NCBI RefSeq assembly: GCF_011397635.1
Contig: NC_064772.1
Location: forward strand, 8,013,035-8,077,034
Direction: 5' to 3'
DNA length: 64,000 bases
From: Epinephelus fuscoguttatus
Lineage: Eukaryota > Chordata > Actinopteri > Perciformes > Serranidae
In this document: positions 1 to 28,179 of the stretch, in pieces
Position numbering within the stretch: the first letter of the stretch is position 1
Layout: each line of letters starts with the position of its first letter
Made by a program: the position numbers and the translations under genes
Notes under the pieces: generated by a model
Databases searched by the model: none
What the model was told of the DNA's origin: nothing
What the model saw: only the letters and a program-made list of their open reading frames with translations

Positions 1-137
1 TTATATAAACCTATAAACCTTCCTACAACATGAAGTATTGACACTGAGCACTGAAGGCTTATCTGGCTTCAGTATCTACCAACACTTAACAAAGATTTGT
101 TGTAATGTAAAATCACCTGTGCTCTCTCCTCCTGCAG

Positions 138-199
138 GTATAACCACAGTACTTACCATGTCCACCATCATCACTGGAGTGTCCTCCTCTATGCCTCAG
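138..199 (+). CDS. gabrr3: gabrr3 exon encoding M2 pore helix
   Basis: Acceptor CTCCTGCAG ends at 137 and donor CAG|GTGACA begins at 200. Sixty-two bases complete a split Gly codon and encode GITTVLTMSTIITGVSSSMP plus Q. The TVLTMST segment lines the anion pore in this family. Confidence 0.9.
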
Positions 200-1963
200 G
201 TGACAGCTGGGTTTGCTTTGGTTGAATGGTGATACGGTTGGAGGGTTTAGTTCGGTAGAAAGAAAATAGTTTCCAATTTAAATTGAGACATTGCTGTGGA
301 GTTTTTCAATTGTATTTTTTTGGCACTTTGAGCACCACAAGCCAAGTGCCATCTAGTTCCATTATACTGAAGAGAAGGCAGACATCTCTACAGCCGATAT
401 CTCCAACACTTTGTAACTCACACCAAAATAATCTAAATTGATAAATAGCACTACAGGTACTATGCTGTCAATTTATAAAATGCTGGATTTTTAAAGGTGC
501 AAAATCCTGCACAATATTTGCTTCCTTTTTCAGTGATTATTGTGAATATGAACAGAATAACTCAGTTAGCTGTATATGATTTTTTTTTTCTGTGCGTGAC
601 TGTGTGTGTGTCTCTGTTGTCCAGGTATCGTACGTGAAAGCAGTGGACATCTACCTGTGGACCAGCTTCCTGTTTGTCTTCCTGTCTGTAATTGAATATG
701 CGGCAGTAAACTACTGCACCACTCTGGAGGAGATGAGGAAGATGAAGAGATGGAAGGTCAGAAGCACAGGGGACCAAAGGGGAAATTATTACAGCACCAA
801 CACTGATGGGGATAACATATTTAACTTAATGTCTCCCTCTAGTGATAAAATAGAGACATTACAGTCTGGCATTTTCTACAAGAGATGGAACATTTTTCAG
901 GGGTGGAATGTTACCACATTATAGTACATTAACTCTAGTTGCAGGTATCTGTACTTTATTTGAGTAATTCCATGACACTTGACTTCTACTCCACTGCATT
1001 TATCTAACAGCTGCAGTTACTAGATATTTTATAAATTAAGATTTTACATAGATAACATATCTAGAACTATGAAGAAAAATACCATGATGCATTATAAAAT
1101 ATGAATATGAACAGTTTCTGAAAATTGAGTTGAAAGGTCCAGTGTGTTAGATTTAGGGGGGTTTAGTAGCATCTAACAGTGAGGACTGCAGATAACAACC
1201 AGCTGAAACTTCTCCTGGTTAGAATTCCTTCAGTGTTCATTGTTCAGGAGGTTTTTACCGGGAACTGAATTATCCACAGAGGTCTCTTCCTCTCAAAAAC
1301 AAGTGATTAAAGACAATAAAACACTGGGTAAAGCTGTTTCACGTCACAAATCAGTGTTTCCTCTACACTGCTTGGCATGTGGGAGACGGGTCACTAGCGC
1401 AGCACCTGCTAAGGTGTGCTCATCCTATTTTCTGATCCCAATGTTCAGGAGTTTTATAGCGGGAGCCCAATTATCCGCAGAGGTCTCCTCTCCAAAAGAA
1501 ACAGACCTGGTGATCTAATCCAGTAAAAACACTGAATAAAACATTAAAAAAGTATGTTTTTCCAACGCTGCTTGCAGGGAGGGGCTTCTAACCAAGGTGG
1601 CTGATGCGAAAACGAGAAGACACAAAAATGTGAATGTCCCTATTTAGAACCAGTGTTTGGTTTGTCCACTCTGGGCTACTGCAGAAACATGATGATGCAA
1701 CATGGGGGACTCCATGGATGAGGATCTGCTCCCTATGTAGATAGAAACAGCCCATTCAAAGATAATGAAAACATAACACCATTCTGTTTTTCAGGTGATT
1801 CTACACTAAAGAAAACATACTTGTTATATTACATTCAGTATCCCCCTAAATCCTGCACACAGGACCTTTAAATTATATATATTTTTAAATTTTATTTTCA
1901 GATTTTTTTAGTTTTATATTCAGAACACATATAAACAACCTTAGACAGACTAAAACTTCATAA

Positions 1964-1998
<35 letters not shown>

Positions 1999-2894
1999 GT
2001 AAAGATAAAAGCTATCAGACACATAAATGTATTAATTACCTGTTTAGTAAATTGTCAAAACTGTCAGCCATTGCTTCATATTAGATTTATGATTTTTCAC
2101 ATTTAAAAACACAAACAAAAACAGAACAAGAATAACAAATTAACTGAACAGTAAACATATTGCAAACTCTCAATATACAAGTTCTCATATGCAATATTAA
2201 AGATTTACACACCAAAAAATATTAAGAAGTATACTCTTATATTAACCTACCCCTTTGCCATTACTTAAACAGTTTACACAGTATTTGACATATATGCAAC
2301 TCACATTTTTTTATGTACCACCCAAAATCCTAATTACAGATTAAAGGTTTCAGCTTCTCAAATGTGGGTTTTTTTTTTTTTTTTTTGGTCTTAAATGACA
2401 GTAAACTTAATCATTCTAATGTTAGGACTGTTGATCAGACTTCTGATCCAGTATTTGTGTGAAAATATTGATTACTTTAAAGTCCAAATTTCATCTAAGA
2501 ATGCGTTGATGTATGTTTGAGAGTGTAACCGAAATATAAACAAGACATAGTATGATCTATGGGCTGATGTTCTGAATGCTTACTGTTCTAGATCCCATCC
2601 ACCTTCAACGCCAGCCAGGCGATGGCCTTTGATGGCTGTTTCCATGACAACGACATTGAGCTGACTCCTTTCTCCCGCATGGCACCCACCATGACCTCTG
2701 ACCCCCTCGCCACGCCAGACCAGGCCCCAGACATCCGGCCCACAGAGGGGACTCGCCTCCGCCGGCAGCGGTCCGTGCGTGAAAATGTGGACCTGTTTGT
2801 CAACAACAGCTACATGATTGACTCGTACTCCCGTCTGGCCTTCCCTCTGTCCTACCTGCTCTTCAACACCATCTACTGGAGCCTGTACTCCTGA
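138..2894 (+). CDS. gabrr3: GABA-A receptor rho-type subunit, probably rho-3 (3' part, three exons)
   Basis: Seen: exons 138-199, 625-756 and 2592-2894 (stop TGA 2892-2894) splice in frame, with phases 1-0-0. They encode the pore helix M2 (ITTVLTMSTIITGV), M3 (AVDIYLWTSFLFVFLSVIEY), the cytoplasmic loop and M4, ending in YWSLYS. Family knowledge: rho subunits form Cl- channels gated by GABA, mainly in retina. ITTVLTMSTIITGV plus the KAVDIYLW stretch is typical of rho rather than alpha/beta/gamma. SMPQ after M2 and QAMAFDGCxHD in the loop match my memory of rho-3 better than rho-1/2. The extracellular domain and M1 lie upstream of the window. The a/b teleost paralogue cannot be told. Sure of a rho subunit, less sure of rho-3. 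Confidence 0.85.
625..756 (+). CDS. gabrr3: gabrr3 exon encoding M3 and start of the M3-M4 loop
   Basis: Acceptor TGTTGTCCAG ends at 624 and the donor is AAG|GTCAGA at 757, a weaker than usual site. The 44 codons begin VSYVKAVDIYLW, cover helix M3 and end in the basic stretch MRKMKRWK. Read-through past the weak donor would add 56 non-conserved residues before a stop at 922-924. Confidence 0.9.
1132..1870. mobile_element. Non-autonomous DNA transposon with inverted ends, in gabrr3 intron
   Basis: The left end reads AAAGGTCCAGTGTG followed by TTAGATTTAGGGGG. The right end, reverse-complemented, reads AAAGGTCCTGTGTG then CAGGATTTAGGGGG. Inside is a direct duplication of about 60 bases (about 1231-1295 and 1441-1505, sharing AATTATCC and GCAGAGGTCTC). 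Left TTGAA and right TTAAA flanks are compatible with a decayed TTAA-type target duplication. The ends are related to the element at 42.8-44.0 kb. Confidence 0.7.
1963..1998. repeat. (AAAT)n microsatellite
   Basis: About nine tandem AAAT units in the gabrr3 intron, next to the AT-rich right flank of the preceding transposon. Confidence 0.9.
2592..2894 (+). CDS. gabrr3: gabrr3 last coding exon (cytoplasmic loop and M4)
   Basis: Acceptor TACTGTTCTAG ends at 2591, phase 0. One hundred codons plus stop: the loop starts IPSTFNASQAMAFDGCFHD, contains a basic RLRRQRSVR patch (possible kinase site), and ends with M4 (YSRLAFPLSYLLFNTIYW) and the C-terminal SLYS. Channel subunits of this family end directly after M4, so the end is complete. 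Confidence 0.92.
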   Translation: MPSTFNASQAMAFDGCFHDNDIELTPFSRMAPTMTSDPLATPDQAPDIRPTEGTRLRRQRSVRENVDLFVNNSYMIDSYSRLAFPLSYLLFNTIYWSLYS

Positions 2895-3893
2895 TCCACC
2901 ACTGCACTCTCTCCAAGAACCCTGGTGCACTTTAACAGAGTCGAGTTGTGTCAGAGAGCATGCTGGGGGATTCCTCCTCTCCACAGGACTCCACATGCAC
3001 TTCAGTGAATGAACTCTCGATCGCAGGAGCCCCTTCAGCTCTGGCTACATCAGTAATCATGTTCTTTACAGGAGAAGATAAAAGCACTCCAGCTCCTCAG
3101 AGTAGGAACTCTTAATTCCGCACAGTTTCACCCCGACATCTGCCTCACGAGAGCAGGTTGAATCCAGAGACTTGGAAGTTAATGGATCTTAATTTGTTTT
3201 GTTTTTTTTTTTATTAAGCTGTACATGTGACTCTTATCTTGTAATACTCAAAGGTCTGGTTTCGAAAGGTTATTTCACTTCTTAGCTACAGGGAGATTGA
3301 AGTTATGTAAAAATGTTCTCTTTTTATTGTTGAAAAACATCCTTTGCTTTTTGATGAATAATATGAGCCAACCAATCAACCAATGAACATGTACTTACAT
3401 TTTTTTTTTCTCATTAAATTTTCATCTTGTTCATGAACATTGAGAAGTGAATTTATGTGTACTGCAGGGTGATGTTGTATTTTTTAATGAATTTGGGAGT
3501 ACAGTTGAAATTTAACATATGGTGGCTATTTCATAAGCCTCATTAAGTCTTTTTATACCCTTTACATGTATATTTCAATACATTTCAATAGACAAAATAA
3601 TCATCCATCCATATTTTAAAATCCTGGCAGCCCTGGTAGCCTAAATCAGATATTTTAATTTTTAGTTTATAATTAAAAACATACACATTGCTAGCACATG
3701 GTGGGCATTTTTGAGCTGAATCAAGTATCATGTAACATTTCACTACTTATAGGCCTCAAACATAATAATGAAATGCTTTGAAACAGTATTTAGACCTGTA
3801 TGTTGCGATATAAAATTAGTATAACTGAGCAGTAAACACAATAAATGAAATCTAAAAAAAAAAAAAAAAAAGATTTAGGAAGTTTGCAATAAA
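2895..3893 (+). other. gabrr3: gabrr3 3' untranslated region (approximate)
   Basis: AT-rich sequence after the stop codon without coding potential. Candidate poly(A) signals are ATTAAA at 3413-3418 and AATAAA at 3888-3893. Which is used is unknown. The stretch from here to about 4.7 kb is AT-rich intergenic DNA in which I see no gene. Confidence 0.45.
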
Positions 3894-4699
3894 GACTAAC
3901 ACCAACTGTGTTTCTTTCCTGAATCTAGTATTCCTGGCTATTTTTGTTGACGACTTGTAGAGCAACAAAATAAAATTAGCAGCTTTCATCCCGCAATATT
4001 TTCCTATCAGAGTAGAAAAGACTGTGAAACAGCATTGAGATCTTTATATTGGAAAATAAAAAATAAATGAACAATGAACTGCTTAAATGAAATATGAAAA
4101 ATTCTAATAATTTTAGAAAATATGGGATATTTTCAATTTATTTTCAACTTTTTTCAAGGGTAGTGATCTGGGGTGTGTTTGGGGACATCAGTATTTCTAA
4201 GATCCTGGCATCAGCTTGAAAGTGTACGGAATAATAATAAATAGAATAAAATAAAATTAAAAAAGAGTTAGTGAGCTGATTCTCTACATTTTTAGAATCA
4301 TGTTTGAATTTGACTATTTAGGACAACACAATTATTAAGTTTTCCAAAGTAGTTGTAAAGCATTTTCCATTTTCATAGCGGGTAATTTAATCAATAACTG
4401 GATTAAAAAATCTAATTTTAGATAAATTGGGACAGTTAAGGTCAAAATATCCAGTGGGTGTTGGGAAATAAGTTTCCAGTCTCATGACCTCAGCATTTCT
4501 AAAAACAATCCTGTCATCAGCCCTGATGTACTGTCATTAAAATACATTTATCATCTTTGAATTTATGGGGAAGTTTAAAATGGCTAACACGTGGTGGGTT
4601 TCCTGTCAAAATTCCCAGTGGGTGGTGGGAGTGTCGCTGGCGGTCTCTTGACTTCAGTATTTCTAAAATGCTGTCAAAAAAAATATCCAAAATATTAAT

Positions 4700-4890
4700 A
4701 AAATAATATAAGTGTTTAGTCCTACTGAAACAGTTGTGCAGTTTCTATGGCAACGACAGAGCGTGAACACGGTCGGGAAAGTAACGTTAACAGGCGGCTT
4801 TTGTGGAAGCAAATGCAGAGACAGTCCCGCAAACACACCGTCAGAAATCAAGCTTGACTTCAACGCAGCAGGAGGGCAGGTGACAGGTGA
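4700..4890 (+). promoter_or_regulatory. larp4b: Probable larp4b promoter-proximal CpG region and first (non-coding) exon ending at 4886
   Basis: The sequence turns abruptly from AT-rich to CpG-containing at about 4720. A consensus donor, GACAG|GTGAGT, follows 4886. Joined to the next exon at 7185, the leader stays open in one frame, with an ATG at 4712 that could extend the N-terminus. I prefer the ATG at 7250, because mammalian LARP4B also starts MTS. The transcription start is not determinable from sequence. Confidence 0.55.
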
Positions 4891-5676
4891 GTTCCTGAAA
4901 CGCTACTATGAAAAACAACTCGGACACAGCCCGTTTTTTTCAACAGAAGGTTGATTTATTAAACATAACGTTAGCTTTAGCTTGTCGTAACCGCTACCGT
5001 TATTCTATTTGTGGACGTTAAGTAGCTAATGGTAACGTTAGGTAGCTAGTGGTTAGCATGATCAGAGGCTCCGTTAGCTGCTGCTTTTCGCCTGAAATGC
5101 CGTCTGTATTCCGGAAGATCGCATGTCAGCAGCTCTGTTAACTTCACTTACATTTGCAGAAGTGTTTTTAATTTCATCTTATTTTTTTCTGATAAAGTAA
5201 CAAAGTCATAACCTTCACACAAATTGTCAACCTAGAGGACTGTCATAACCTTAACAGGTTATGACCTTAACCTTAGCTAACGTTACTCCGGGCACCTGAA
5301 TGGTAACGTTAGGTTAAAACAAGCCAGACCTAACTTTTATTTTAAATACATTGGTATTTGTTAGTTTGCAGAAGTTGTACTGCAAAACTCTTACTGAAAT
5401 TCCTCATTTTGGTCGTTTTTAATGTGGGGAAGTTGACTGTGTGAAAGTCAACCTAACGTTAGCTAACGTTAACTGTTAAGGCTGTAGCATGCAAAGTTTG
5501 TTAGCCCGATGCTTGGGGAATTTAGCCGTTAATGTCAGTTTGTAACTGTTACTCTATCAGGAAAGTTGTTGGCAGACCAGAAATTAATAAGAAGTGAATG
5601 ATTTTTCCTTATCAACTATTCAAGTGTCAGACTTTGTCTGTCATTTAATTTAGCAGGCTAACTGCCATTAACGTTA
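4781..5676. repeat. Cluster of palindromic TAACGTTA motifs
   Basis: TAACGTTA or its core AACGTT occurs at about 4782, 4966, 5033, 5275, 5303, 5453, 5464 and 5669, in the first exon and start of intron 1 of larp4b. The motif is self-complementary and contains a CpG. It is probably compositional or regulatory; no protein is assigned. Confidence 0.6.
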
Positions 5677-5852
5677 ATTCAATGTGTTATTGATGTGAAG
5701 TGGTGTAAATTCATGTGCAGAATCCCAGGAAGGCAAAGTAAGATGTAAATGATAGAAGGTCAAGTAAGTCTGCATACATACAAAGTGTATAATTACATGG
5801 ATATACTGTATTTGTGGATGTAGCTAAGTACATTTATTTAAATACTGTACTT

Positions 5853-6465
5853 AAAGGGATAGATCACTCCTTTTGTATTGGGTTTTTTCCAACCATCCTC
5901 AGGTATTATTGTAGAGGTCAGTCAGCACGCCCTCAGTTTGGATAAAGAGGCTGGAGTTCAACACAGATGCTGAGCATTGTTATGCTGTGGATGGCGGTCA
6001 GCAACAGAACATAATTTAGCCATCTAAAAAAAATCTATTTCAGTTTCAGAAAGCAGTATTTTTGCTGCTTTACAGTTGCGAAAGAGCTTCAGTTCCACAT
6101 GTATGCTTTCATCATGGCCACCAGACTCCATCAACAAAAACAGTATTTTTGTAGCAATGTTAAATCACTGTTTTTCTCAGTGGAGTCTGGCTTTGAAGAG
6201 AGCTATGTAACAGATTAATTTTCCCATGTGAAATAATAACTATCTGACATCAAGGTGAAGCAGTGAAAATACTCTAAATATAGCATACACTTAAACTGAT
6301 ACTGATTGTTGTTTTTAGGTCGGACTTTGTTAGGTGGCTAAAATATGTTTTGTTGCTGACCCATCCACAGCAGGACACTGCTTAGCTTCCTTGTTGGACT
6401 CCACTGGGCTTCTTTAAGCTGGGGGTGCACCTACCGCCATCTAATGTATGTAATATCCTGTCTAT
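5853..6465. repeat. Dispersed teleost repeat (copy 1 of a family also at 52.67 kb)
   Basis: Begins TTAAAGGGATAGATCACTCC and contains GCCACCAGACTCCA followed by CAACAAAAACAGTA. Both signatures recur in the copy at 52.67-53.05 kb. I recognise the pattern as a common interspersed repeat of spiny-rayed fishes. Its class is not certain, and the right boundary is approximate. Confidence 0.55.
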
Positions 6466-7249
6466 TGATAACTACCCCATATATCCCCACTTAAACAAAA
6501 CTGAACAGAGTCAGAAAATGTTTGTCTGCTGAATATTTCTGCTGAATAAATAATGTAAAAGATTATAAAAACTATTGCAGAGTAATTTTATAGTGTTTTT
6601 AATTGCCCAGTGGTCTTGCCTCTGGTCACCACATGCTCTCTCTGTGGCATACAGGTGCTTTCTTTTTAAAATGATTCAAACAGTCTAACAGATGATGTAC
6701 TGTACGAGATTGCATTGACATTAGTTTGTGAAATCACAGAAAAAATAATTACTTACTTCTTTTGATAAATGCAATCCCTTAAATCTCACAATAAGCTAAA
6801 ATATCCCAAAAATAACTGGTTAAAGTGTGACTTATGTGACCGCTAATTTGTTTAAGAGTATTTAGCAGTTTGTCAGACAAAGATGGATTTTCTGCTCTGA
6901 TAAATTGTGATTAGCATTTGTTTTATTTTGACATTTATATATTAAATTCTTAACTGATGTAATACAGAAAAGTTGTAATGAATATTCAAAGTGGTGATAG
7001 ATTGAGTTGGACCTGTTACATGGGCATCTGCTTTTCACAAACATATATAAGAATATGACTCTGTTGTTCACTTTACAGCAGTTCAGTCTGCAGTATTTAC
7101 CAGTTTTAGTCCATATTGAGTAATCCTGTTAGAGTGTTTCCATCATGCCAGCTGGTGTTGTGACTCATTTCCTTCTCTCTGCAGTCTCCGTGGTGACCAT
7201 CGACAGCAGCAGCACTCGTCCCGTTGAGTTGCCCATCAGCCCGTGTCAC

Positions 7250-24681
<17,432 letters not shown>

Positions 24682-25885
24682 TCATATTGAATGGAGAAAA
24701 AGACACTTTATTTGTCCTGTGAGTGTCTTATAAGCTAAAATGTATTACTGTACTGTCCTGTCACACAAAACAGCTACACATTTACTATGAGGAATAATCT
24801 GTGTGTGTAGAGAATAGGATTCTATATTAAGCACCACACAACCTTTAAATCAACAAAGTTTAGGTCTGGATCTTAAATCTTTACCTTTCATAAATCCAGC
24901 TGACTATGCCTCAGATGGGAGGGGGTCTGGATGGTTCCAGGGGCTGGTGTGGCTCTGGGGATGTTTGAGCTGACTTTCCAGTTTCCAGTACAGACGCTGG
25001 AGAGAATATGTAGATGTTTTGCAACTTTACGTTAGTTTTATTTCTTGGTTTGTAGTTCAGATGAGTTTATTGAGAGCCTGGTTTTGATTTAGTTTTGATT
25101 TCCTGATGGCTCTTCTTTTCCTGCTGTCTTTGCATGTTTGATGTTTTCTCACTGTACAGGATGTTCTGCCATGATTTTTTTTTCCGTACATCTGTGTTAT
25201 TCTTGAGTCTACAGGGCTGCTGTGGGCACACATGATACCTTTTCTCTAAATATTAGTACAAGTCACCCAGTTTGTTTCCACTTTTAGATGCTGGTGAGAG
25301 GTCTGTAATGAAGCAAGGTCCAGAGTGTATAAGTGAGAACTGGGAGGATCTGTATGAAACTGATTTCGATGGTCCAGGAATCAAACTGAACTTGAAAGCA
25401 TGTTCCTCTTGAAAAGCACTGAATATCAATACTTTTATCTTTGCACGACTTTTTTAATTTCATTTAAAGATTAATTTATGTCATTTTTTTTAATTTATGT
25501 TGGATAGAAGCGCTTTTGTGTGTTAAAGCTTTAGTTTCCACCACTGTTGAGAAAGAAGTCCTGTTGACTTATCTCTGTCCCAACGTCCAGTGTTTTGGAC
25601 ACCAGAGGGCTCATTCCAGGCCGTTCCATGGAGGAAAACATGCTTCTGGCTTGGTATAGTAGTTACTCCATCAGCATTAACAAGCACTGTTTCAGCACAG
25701 AGAACTTGATTTGTATTTGAGAATTTGATTGTTCTGAGTCCAATTTCCCTTTGTTTAATATATACAATTTTAAATGTAAAACAGTTGTCATGGAGAAAGA
25801 GTGGGCATGGTTGTGGCACATGTTTCTTTGTCTGTACAGATGTACATATTGTTGAACAAATATTAAAGTGCCTTTGAAGTTAAAA
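24682..25885 (+). other. larp4b: larp4b 3' untranslated region
   Basis: No coding signal. ATTAAA at 25862-25867 is a plausible poly(A) signal, followed by a GT-rich stretch (TGATGTGTGTGTATATTTG). From here to about 27.6 kb is AT-rich intergenic DNA with (AAAT)n at 27541-27563 and no gene I can support. Confidence 0.6.
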
Positions 25886-27673
25886 ATAGTGGCTGATGTG
25901 TGTGTATATTTGTTGATACAAAGGTATTCAGTTTCTTTTCTTCACCAGACCACTGTGGGTATTTGACCAATTATACATTTGTATAGAAAAATGATCTTTT
26001 TCATTAATTTATTTATGTTAAGCTTAAATATCCTTCAAGATATTCTCTGCAGTGAATTACTGCTGCAGTTTCAAATCCAGAGTCACAGCACCGACTACCT
26101 GACATTCACGTCCTTGCTTGTGGTTCTGTCTCATAACCAGAAGATGGCAGATGAGTCACATTACAACGGTCAGTTCTCCATAATGTATCCCCGCCACTTG
26201 TTTACAATAAGGATGATTAGATTCCTGGAGGGCTATAGGCCTAATGAATGTGATGAATAATACTAATGAAATACACTGTATTAGACAGACAAATTGATGC
26301 TCACTTATGTGTCACTGTCACATTAGGCTTGTTCATCTCTACCAGAGTTAATTAAAGCCTGCTTGACCTTTGATATTAATCACATTATTCTGTTGAGGTT
26401 TAGTTTCCACATGCAGATGTCGAATAAAGAACGACCACATTACAAGGTAATGGCCGGAGCAATGGAGTCGACAGGGGACATTGTTTAGCTTAAAAAAAAC
26501 CCAAGATAAATCTGATGTTTTCAAACTGCAGGTGGCTCATGGACAGCCCTGTCTCTTATGCAAATGAAAATGGGTTACAAACTACGGGTTCTGTCTGGTT
26601 TGACAGCATTTCTTTCTGGTTTCATCCAGCAGGAAGTTGTGCAAATTTTAGTCAATACCAAAAGAAAAGCAAGATTTGTAATATTTTTGCTAGTTGAGCA
26701 TATAATTTTAAAAGATTTTGTTTCATTATTGTGTGCAGGCCTTTAATGTTTGCAACACTATGCTGTGCTGAAGCTCAATGAGAAGGAAAAACAAGGAACT
26801 GAATTACATCAGCTGATAACAGACCACAAGTTGTGCTTAAAAGCTTCCGAAACATTTCAGTAAATTACCTTGTGCTTAGATTTCAAACAAGAAAACTATC
26901 CTCAGCAGGTAAACACCTATTTAATGCATATGTTTTAAACTACCTGTCCTAAACTGTGTCAAATTAATCCATCATGTATATCGTTTTTTATCGCACTGGT
27001 CAAATTTTGAAATTTTGGTCTGTTTTGCTTCCATAACATATCCTCTTTCAGACAGAAAAGAAAACATGAAGATGTTTATTTTAGTTCAGATTTTTGTTCT
27101 GGAACTGTATGCAAAAATGGCATATTAATTACATAATGCCTCATTTCAGAAAACTTGTTATATAAAAAATAGCTGTCCTAATGTAATTAACAGGGAAAGT
27201 TTCATGGTGATATCTGTTAGTTAGAAATATTACCCTATTAACCTGGTGTGTCTCCCCTTAAAAAATAAAAATGATAATTAAAAATAATAATATAAAATGA
27301 TACTGAAGCTTTTGTAAAAAAAAAATTATATATATATATCTCAATTTTATTATGATTTAAAAAAAGGTCTGGGAAATATAAATTAAGAAAAAAAATCCAC
27401 TTAAATAAATACAGAGAATGTCAAAAAATTAAAAAGTTAAAATAATTAAACAATAAATTAAAAAATATATTGAAGCTGATTTTTTTTAAAAAAAAATAAT
27501 TTCATATCATTTTTATTAATGTTTTAACAAAAGGTGTGGTAAAATAAATAAATAAATAAATAAGATAAAAACAAAAATTTAAATAAATACAGAGTGTGTC
27601 GTATGTCAAAATCAGATTGTGGCTCAGGTGGAAAACGACGCTGTCACTCTGTACTGTAGGTGTGGTTGCTCGC

Positions 27674-27688
27674 GGCGCCCCCTGCTGG
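27674..27688 (-). promoter_or_regulatory. CTCF-like binding site
   Basis: GGCGCCCCCTGCTGG fits the reverse CTCF core (RSYGCCMYCTRSTGG) at every position. It lies about 420 bases upstream of the dip2c ATG, at the edge of the CpG island. Confidence 0.55.
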
Positions 27689-27720
27689 TGATGGCCGGCG
27701 CCACCTCGTCCCTCCGTAGA

Positions 27721-27730
27721 GTCACGTGAC
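27721..27730. promoter_or_regulatory. Palindromic E-box GTCACGTGAC
   Basis: Perfect 10-base palindrome with the CACGTG core used by USF, MYC/MAX and TFEB/MITF-family bHLH-ZIP factors; the GTCACGTGAC context fits the TFEB/USF type. Confidence 0.55.
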
Positions 27731-27880
27731 ACCAGCGGCAAGAAGCTGCGAACGGCACTGACTGTGGGGCTGCGCGAGCCTCATCATCATCATCACTACC
27801 ACCACCACAACTACCGCAACGGCAGCGTAGTGAGCCAACCGAGCAACCGGGGTCTTTACCGATTCGAGGAGCCGGGCGCC

Positions 27881-27898
27881 ATGGCGGGCCCCCGTTAA
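27881..27898 (+). CDS. Five-codon upstream ORF in dip2c leader
   Basis: ATG GCG GGC CCC CGT TAA (MAGPR) in a strong context (GCGCCATGG), 202 bases before the dip2c ATG. It matters only if transcription starts upstream of it, which cannot be seen. Confidence 0.35.
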   Translation: MAGPR

Positions 27899-28100
27899 AA
27901 ACGAGACCCAGATTTATCCTCTTTGTTCTCCCTCGACGCCTCGTAGTCTTTCCGCGCCTCCGCCGAGGAGGGGCCGCCGAGGAGAAGCTCTCCCTTTCCG
28001 CTGAAGGAGGAGGCAGGAGTAGCAGCAGCAGCAGCAACAGCGGCGGCGGAGGAGGCGGCAGCAGTTTAACCGGGGAGGTGTTTTCTACGGCACAAGCCGA

Positions 28101-28179
28101 ATGGCGGACCGTGAGGCGTCGCCGATACCGTTGGAGATCCGAGCCCGGCTGGCGGAGCTAGAGCTGGAGCTGTCAGAGG
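28101..28179 (+). CDS. dip2c: dip2c exon 1
   Basis: ATG at the end of a CpG-rich leader; donor GAGG|GTAAGA. Encodes MADREASPIPLEIRARLAEL and ELELSEG, the start of the DMAP1-binding domain, equal in layout to the mammalian DIP2C start. Confidence 0.95.

Larger units (their letters stand above)
27620..28100 (+). promoter_or_regulatory. dip2c: dip2c CpG-island promoter and 5' leader
   Basis: A sharp change from AT-rich to CpG-rich DNA occurs at about 27660 and persists to the dip2c start codon. Contains a CTCF-type sequence (27674-27688), a palindromic E-box (27721-27730), a short upstream ORF (27881-27898) and CAG/GGC trinucleotide runs (28019-28060). No TATA box seen, as usual for CpG-island promoters. 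Confidence 0.75.

Noticed and set aside
2580..2996. 138-codon minus-strand ORF
   Set aside because: It is the antisense of the last gabrr3 exon, whose sense frame has clear channel homology.
25979..26260. 93-codon plus-strand ORF between larp4b and dip2c
   Set aside because: AT-rich, no recognisable motif, no promoter or splice context.
27624..28037. 137-codon minus-strand ORF
   Set aside because: Arg/Ser/Pro-rich translation of the GC-rich dip2c promoter; no splice sites or family resemblance.
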